From: Chlorokybus atmophyticus
Lineage: Eukaryota > Streptophyta > Chlorokybophyceae > Chlorokybales > Chlorokybaceae
Length of the DNA: 64,000 bases
Reading direction: 5' to 3'
Assembly (NCBI GenBank): GCA_009103225.1
Contig: RHPI01001428.1
Location: 484,054 to 548,053, forward strand
A program made the translations under genes and the position numbers. A model generated the notes under the pieces. The model was not told the origin of the DNA and ran no database searches. It was given only the letters and a program-made list of their open reading frames with translations. Every line of letters starts with the position of its first letter. The stretch's first letter is position 1. Below are positions 57,791-64,000 of the stretch, piece after piece.

Positions 57791-59634
57791 ATGCCTGAGC
57801 TGTCCCGAGGCAGGACATGCCTGGTGTGCGAGGTTTGCCATGCGTATGTTGTCAACAATGGGCAGAGGGCGCGCCTCGAGCGTCATCAAGCCCAGTGCAG
57901 TCAGTATCACACACGGTTTGGTTTTACTGCCCCTTGCTGGCATCACATGTGTGGCGGTGATCACATTATTCATTGCCGAGGCAAGCTAAAGTGCACTCTG
58001 CCGGAATTCTTCCATAGTCAATGCACGTGCAGTCTGTGCGAGAGTGCTCCGTTCGAGTGGCATGGGCAACCTATGCGATACATGCCATACGCACGGCCTG
58101 GCTCCATTGCAGATGGCCAGATCGTGAATCTTGCCAAGGTTAGTGATTATCACCAATGGCACAATGCATGTTGTCAAGCCCTCTATTCAGCATAGGTTGC
58201 ACGCATCCTAATAAACACACGTGCGCATAGAGCTGTCGCGCCAGATGTGGTCGAGGACAGGTGGACTTGAATAACACGCGGCGGATCGATAGTGAGGACG
58301 GCGTATGCAACGACCAAGTGAGCTCTGTTCAGTCGTTTAGGCTCTGTGCTGTTATCTATACAAACAAGTCGCTCAGCCTGAGCATCACTTGCAGTTAAAC
58401 CTCCAATTACGCGTGCGTGTGTTCGCGCGTTGCGGGACCTACTGTATGCTCATCCTTGTTAGTATGTTAGGTAGCAGTTGACAAAGAAGAGGTCCTTCAT
58501 TCAACACGGCAGCGATGCGTGCATGGTGGGCATTCGCTGGTGGGATTGAGGACCATGGTATATTGGCCGGCGGACAGCGCTTGGTATGAGGGCGCCATAT
58601 ACGCACACAACAGTCAAGTCGGTGCGTGATTGCTTGCAAATGGCCCTGACTTCAAGTGACATTGATTGCGCCATCTGTGTACAGGAAGGCACAGTGTTCG
58701 ATTTGTTGACGGTGACGTGCAGCACCTCCACATCGACAAGCACAACATTGTGGTCGTGCTCACTCACGATGGCAGTGACAAGTGCATGGTCGTGGGCGGA
58801 CGCAGAGTGTCCACCAACAGAAAAGTTTCGCCGCCGCTGCCAAGTATCCCGTTGTGGAGGACGTCTACCCCACAGCTCATCACCCACACCGCTACCCGGC
58901 GTAGCGGTGAACCTCACCGCCCTAAGCTCCTTGACCTTTGTTGCGGTGGGGGTGGAGCCAGCATGGGACTCTATCGCGCCGGCTTCGATGTCACGGGTGT
59001 GGATATCCAGGAGCAGCCGGAGTACCCATTTCCATTCATCCAAGGTGACGCCATGACAGTGGACCTGCTCCCTTACGACATCATATGGGCCAGCCCGCCC
59101 TGCCAGGCATTTGCGCGTTGCATACCAACCGCACAACGTCGACAGCACGGTGGCTCGTGGCACCACAGCACACTGCTGCATGACTTGCGCTTGCGTCTGC
59201 ACGACAGCGGCCTTCCTTTCGTACTAGAGAACATTCCGGATGCTTCCAAGTACATGAAGCCGAACATGGTCCTCTGCGGGACCATGTTTGAATTAGCAAC
59301 TTTCCGGCACCGAGTCTTTTAAACCTCCCCCGTTGTTGACGTTGAACTGGTTTGTGACCACACAGACAAGAGACTAGGACTATTGTCAGGGCACCAATCT
59401 GCCAAGGCCCTTACTGACGTGCATGCCGTGCCCAAGCAGATGTACCCCATTTACGGACATGCCTCCTCGCGCGGAACCACACTCGGGTGGAGCCAGGCAC
59501 TTGGCATTGATTGGATTACATCCGAGTCCACGTTGGTAGAGTGCATCCCCCCTGCATACTCCGAGTATATTGGTCGCCAAATGTTAACAGCAATGGGGTA
59601 CTCAGTACTTAGTACACCTCTGTCATGGCCTTGA
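57791..59634 (+). pseudogene. Zinc-ribbon/Tudor-like/cytosine-5 DNA methyltransferase gene with one nonsense codon
   Basis: The 5' exon (ATG 57791) is Cys/His-rich (CLVCEVCHAYV - CTCSLCES). Its linkage to the rest is probable, not proven. Exons near 58486-58620 and 58682 join in phase to give a Tudor-like barrel (LRTMVYWPADSAWYEGAI - VRFVDGDVQHLHID). The last exon holds a C5-methyltransferase: motif I DLCCGGGGASMGL (about 58935), motif IV SPPCQAF with the catalytic Cys (about 59093), motif VI VLENIPDA (about 59221) and motif VIII FRHRVF (about 59305). Next comes an in-frame TAA (59320-59322) where phage-type relatives have Glu. The same frame then continues through the C-terminal GIDWI - ECIPPAYSEYIG to 59634. 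It resembles phage/bacterial rather than DNMT1/CMT enzymes. It lies next to gene B copy 2, so it may be transposon cargo. Confidence 0.7.
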
Positions 59635-60327
59635 CGCTTTGAGCCACTTACACAATTGCAGCCCGATGTTATATGCATACCAGTCCTGTTGACATACTGT
59701 CACACTGACACACACCACCTTAACGCTCTGCACACCATATTATGTGTGTGGCCTAACCCAATCGAACCCACTGTCAGCCACAACGTTTTTTTTTTCTTGA
59801 CAATGAACCCCTAACATGCTGGCACGCTTAGCAAACACACCACACTACCAGCGAATAGTAGTGAAAATCCTACACAGCAGCAGCAAGCGCAGTAATCAGG
59901 GTACATGCACTACAGTAGGCTGCTCAGGCAACGTTTGTACAAGGGAAAGTGTATGCGGGTAACATTGATCGCAGCGTGCAACCATCCAGGTCGTCACATT
60001 GTTGACGCTCTGTCTCGCGCATTCGCAGCATTAGTACAACCTGCACACACAATGTCATTATCTCTCAACACTGAGAGATAGACAGCAGGCGCAGCTCATT
60101 AGCATGACAACAGCCACACATTCTCACACACCACATGCAGCTCTACACGCTCCACTGCAGCTTGCAATTGGCGCAGCAATGCCACTCTGAAACTGACATG
60201 AGACACAATGGACACCTACAGCATCTCCCGACATCACATTGCGCCAGACACTGCGCCACACACAAATCACACCACACACAGCCCACGACAACATGCAGCA
60301 CAGCAACCAGGTTCGCACAGTACCTAC
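59635..60327. other. Intergenic, no gene recognised
   Basis: CA-rich DNA with a short T run (59788-59797). It is probably 3' flank shared by the methyltransferase gene (+) and the minus-strand gene to the right. Confidence 0.45.
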
Positions 60328-60748
60328 CAGTGTTTGTTGGCATGACGGGATGCCATCCACCTCCCTGGACTGCAGGAGGTGGATGTGGCAAGCCGGGATT
60401 GTCGTCGTCACCACGGTCCCCGCCTTGCAGAGGATGCAGACTCCACTGCCCAACCTCAAATGGCAACCACTCAGTGTCATGCCACTGCTCTACCCAATGT
60501 CGTCTTCGTCCAGGGTCCATATCACATTCAGTGCCAATCACCCACCGCGCTAGCGCAACACCTCCCACCACATGCTCTACCACCAGCAGATCACTACCCA
60601 GCCGCTGAGGGAAGCCGGGCACACGGCGCAGACGATGCAAGCTAAATCTAAAACCAAAACCACCCGGCAAGGCGACATGCAACTCTCTGACACCATTAGC
60701 ATCACCAGCAGGCATACCCATTATATGCACCGGCGATCCGATGGATAC
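60328..60748 (-). CDS. Exon of an unrecognised minus-strand gene
   Basis: One open exon, bounded by an AG acceptor at 60751-60749 and a GTAGGT donor at 60327. It encodes VHIMGMPAGDANGVRELHV, then LPGGFGFRF, then VIGTECDMDP and WHDTEWLPFEV. The composition (balanced hydrophobics, spaced Trp) looks like a folded protein. I recognise no family. Further exons probably lie to the right, around 60770-61490, including a Cys-rich stretch in the palindrome arm. The gene converges on the methyltransferase gene, much as gene C converges on gene B in the first locus. Confidence 0.4.
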
Positions 60749-61286
60749 CTGTCAAGCGCAGAACAATAATGGCGACAGTATTGTTGGCAATTACCACCTA
60801 ATGCACAGGAGAACCGGCTGGCTAAAACAGCACCTGGTCATATGCAGTCTGGTAGAAGGTCTGGCTGCGCAAAATAGACGGGAGAGAGCCGCCCAGAGCA
60901 AACGTTACCGCCGGTGCATGCACACCAGCCTCGCCTTGATCCGCCATCAAGCTCCGCACAGACGTCGCCCGCAAGCTGCCCCTCACACGACAATCTGACC
61001 GACACTGGCCACCACCCGAAGCACAGACTGCCTAGCGACGGCGACACAACCCTAACAATCCGTAGAACTCGCGCTGGCGGGAAACGGCAGCACACCGTTG
61101 CAGAGAGAACAGAGATCGCCGTTGAACAACAAACAACTTACATATCACCAACGCGCATAACAGTTTGTTTACCACAGCACACCGCCGACTGGCAGCGCAC
61201 CGCCCATGTCGAAACAACGCGGTCGACAATGATCCGTCAGCGCCGACGCTACACACCTCACCGTCGGTTGCAGCTGGTTCGCCAAC
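60749..61286. other. Probable intron/5' exon region of the minus-strand gene
   Basis: Several short minus-strand open stretches (for example 61095-60838) have no family resemblance. No exon can be fixed with confidence. Confidence 0.3.
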
Positions 61287-62617
61287 CATATCAACCGCGA
61301 TCAACAAGTGTCACACAACGCATAACAACGGTGCATGAACGCCAACACACGCTGCACACACACTCAACAACGTGCCCAGGCCGGCACAAGCTATACCAGC
61401 AGTTAGACGTGTTAGCTTCGTGACTGGGAAGGTGGGGAACGATCGGCGATCCGAGGTAATCCCAATTTTCCATCGCCGCGTCCCTGCTCAGCCATTACGC
61501 GCCGACGATGTTCATCACCGTCGACTGGTTGTGTCGGCGTCGGCGTGGCCGCTCACCTGAGCCAACCATACTGAACGACGCTCAACGGTCAACTACATTG
61601 AAGTCAACTATACTATATATACTCAAGACAATTGGGCTGGCGTTATGTGACATTGATAGTGTGCTGTTCACACTTCCTATACTTTGCATGTTGGTATGGT
61701 GTAGCACACAATGATTGATAAGTGTGTCAATATCATTACAAAGTTTTAAATACTTGCACGGCATCACTCTCACATGCATATACATATACATTTATATGAA
61801 CAAAACTTGACAGTTGCAAGCACGCAGATATTTACAACTTCAAGTCACATAAATGGACAAAATGTATTGCAGTCTATACGTGTATGTGACATTGATAGTG
61901 TGCTTGTTTACGCTTCCTATACTTTGCATGTTGGTATAGTGTAGCACATAATGATTGATAAGTGTGTCAATATCATTATAAAGTTCTAAATACTTGCACG
62001 GCATCACTCTCACATGCATGTACATATACATTTATATGAACAAAACTTGACAGTTGCAAGCACGCAGATATTTACAACTTCAAGTCACATAAATGGAAGA
62101 AATGTATTGCAGTCTATACGTGTATAAACGAAGCTTAATCACTTCTACTAATACATTCAAGTCATTACATAGGATTGAAGGTCACTCACTCCGCGTGTCA
62201 ACTACTGCACGCACGTGCGTGTGTATGTACATGCACACATCCGTTGCACGTAGTTGTATTTGGGTAGGTATAGTTGTGTTATTGTAAGCGGCTGTAAGCT
62301 TTACACCCCAGCTAGATGAATTGTTCATACCTGTGTGTTCGTTATGCTTGTTGTGAGTGTTTCTTACCTACATTGTGCATGATCCTTTATGTATACTGAC
62401 GGGTTGTGCCGCACGCTTGAACGCACGCTTAGAGCGCACCCACACTGACACCATCACACACACATATAAGACAAAAACTAACACGCACATCAATGTGAGT
62501 GCTTCATGGTGTGAGTTGACTTGTTCCGCGTGTCACACTCTCGTGCATGCCGCAATCCTTGCATTCTATATATCACACATGCAGCACAAACACACGCACA
62601 CATGCACAAAACCCACC
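61287..62617 (+). repeat. Left arm of a very large inverted repeat
   Basis: 1331 bp, the reverse complement of 62669-64000 with only a few differences (for example one base near 61632, a 1-bp indel near 61663, one base near 61825). The window ends inside the right arm, so full arm length is unknown. The arm contains a tandem duplication and the Cys-rich reading frame at 61473-61291 (-). Confidence 0.95.
61644..62124. repeat. Two-copy tandem duplication, 239-bp period
   Basis: Units 61644-61882 and 61883-62122 are about 95% alike. The same pair is present, inverted, at about 63163-63643 in the right arm. Confidence 0.9.
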
Positions 62618-62668
62618 AAGTCAACATCCTTTACACAACCAGATCTAAGGGGCTGGCTAGGGAGACAT
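62618..62668. other. 51-bp spacer of the inverted repeat
   Basis: Unique sequence between the two arms. It begins right after ACCCACC and ends before GGTGGGT. Confidence 0.9.
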
Positions 62669-64000
62669 GGTGGGTTTTGTGCATGTGTGCGTGTGTTTGT
62701 GCTGCATGTGTGATATATAGAATGCAAGGATTGCGGCATGCACGAGAGTGTGACACGCGGAACAAGTCAACTCACACCATGAAGCACTCACATTGATGTG
62801 CGTGTTAGTTTTTGTCTTATATGTGTGTGTGATGGTGTCAGTGTGGGTGCGCTCTAAGCGTGCGTTCAAGCGTGCGGCACAACCCGTCAGTATACATAAA
62901 GGATCATGCACAATGTAGGTAAGAAACACTCACAACAAGCATAACGAACACACAGGTATGAACAATTCATCTAGCTGGGGTGTAAAGCTTACAGCCGCTT
63001 ACAATAACACAACTATACCTACCCAAATACAACTACGTGCAACGGATGTGTGCATGTACATACACACGCACGTGCGTGCAGTAGTTGACACGCGGAGTGA
63101 GTGACCTTCAATCCTATGTAATGACTTGAATGTATTAGTAGAAGTGATTAAGCTTCGTTTATACACGTATAGACTGCAATACATTTCTTCCATTTATGTG
63201 ACTTGAAGTTGTAAATATCTGCGTGCTTGCAACTGTCAAGTTTTGTTCATATAAATGTATATGTACATGCATGTGAGAGTGATGCCGTGCAAGTATTTAG
63301 AACTTTATAATGATATTGACACACTTATCAATCATTATGTGCTACACTATACCAACATGCAAAGTATAGGAAGCGTAAACAAGCACACTATCAATGTCAC
63401 ATACACGTATAGACTGCAATACATTTTGTCCATTTATGTGACTTGAAGTTGTAAATATCTGTGTGCTTGCAACTGTCAAGTTTTGTTCATATAAATGTAT
63501 ATGTATATGCATGTGAGAGTGATGCCGTGCAAGTATTTAAAACTTTGTAATGATATTGACACACTTATCAATCATTGTGTGCTACACCATACCAACATGC
63601 AAAGTATAGGAAGTGTGAACAAGCACACTATCAATGTCACATAACGCCAGCCCAATTGTCTTGAATATATATAGTATAGTTGACTTCAATGTAGTTGACC
63701 GTTGAGCGTCGTTCAGTATGGTTGGCTCAGGTGAGCGGCCACGCCGACGCCGACACAACCAGTCGACGGTGATGAACATCGTCGGCGCGTAATGGCTGAG
63801 CAGGGACGCGGCGATGGAAAATTGGGATTACCTCGGATCGCCGATCGTTCCCCACCTTCCCAGTCACGAAGCTAACACGTCTAACTGCTGGTATAGCTTG
63901 TGCCGGCCTGGGCACGTTGTTGAGTGTGTGTGCAGCGTGTGTTGGCGTTCATGCACCGTTGTTATGCGTTGTGTGACACTTGTTGATCGCGGTTGATATG
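62669..64000 (-). repeat. Right arm of the large inverted repeat (continues past the window)
   Basis: 1332 bp seen; it still matches the left arm at the last base of the window. Confidence 0.95.

Noticed and set aside
61287-64000. Dismissing the palindrome as a missed-adapter read artefact
   Set aside because: The arms differ by substitutions and a 1-bp indel and are separated by a 51-bp unique spacer; a simple artefact would give identical arms. Misassembly is still possible and is listed as a test.

Overview
The window is nuclear DNA from a eukaryote, most likely a green alga. Genes have many short GT-AG introns. The strawberry-notch-type helicase gene has the plant FORGETTER1 layout: two N-terminal zinc ribbons plus a PHD finger between the helicase halves. 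The retrotransposons are chromodomain Ty3/gypsy elements and a Ty1/copia element with a half-tRNA-type primer site. I cannot name the species.

Layout. Positions 1-2790 (-) hold the N-terminal half of an ABCB/P-glycoprotein-like transporter that runs off the left edge. Positions 4444-22025 are a four-layer nest of mobile DNA. The outermost layer is a 79-bp-LTR TRIM-like element. It is split by a DNA transposon of about 8.3 kb (4762-21816; 23-bp perfect terminal inverted repeats, ATTA target duplication). That transposon carries gene A, gene B (coiled coil + RNase H-like + PIN-like + CXC) and a convergent gene C. A gypsy element sits inside an intron of gene B and a copia element inside an exon of gene C. 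Positions 22931-29958 are a decayed full-length gypsy element.

Positions 30664-49860 are a conserved host-gene island. VPS51 (-) and NCBP3 (+) are divergent, and NCBP3 converges on FORGETTER1 (-).

Positions 51936-57503 hold a second, diverged A-B pair whose B gene has lost the PIN-like segment. It is followed by a Tudor-like/cytosine-5 DNA methyltransferase gene broken by one stop codon, and by an unrecognised minus-strand exon. The window ends inside a very large inverted repeat (arms of at least 1.33 kb, 51-bp spacer).

The candidate new system is the A-B(-C) transposon. Two loci share gene A followed by gene B. One has clear transposon ends. The B protein combines a candidate D-D-E RNase H-like core with a PIN/FEN-like nuclease-type segment and a tesmin-like CXC cysteine domain. 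I know of no described transposon superfamily with that combination, but I could not run any search.
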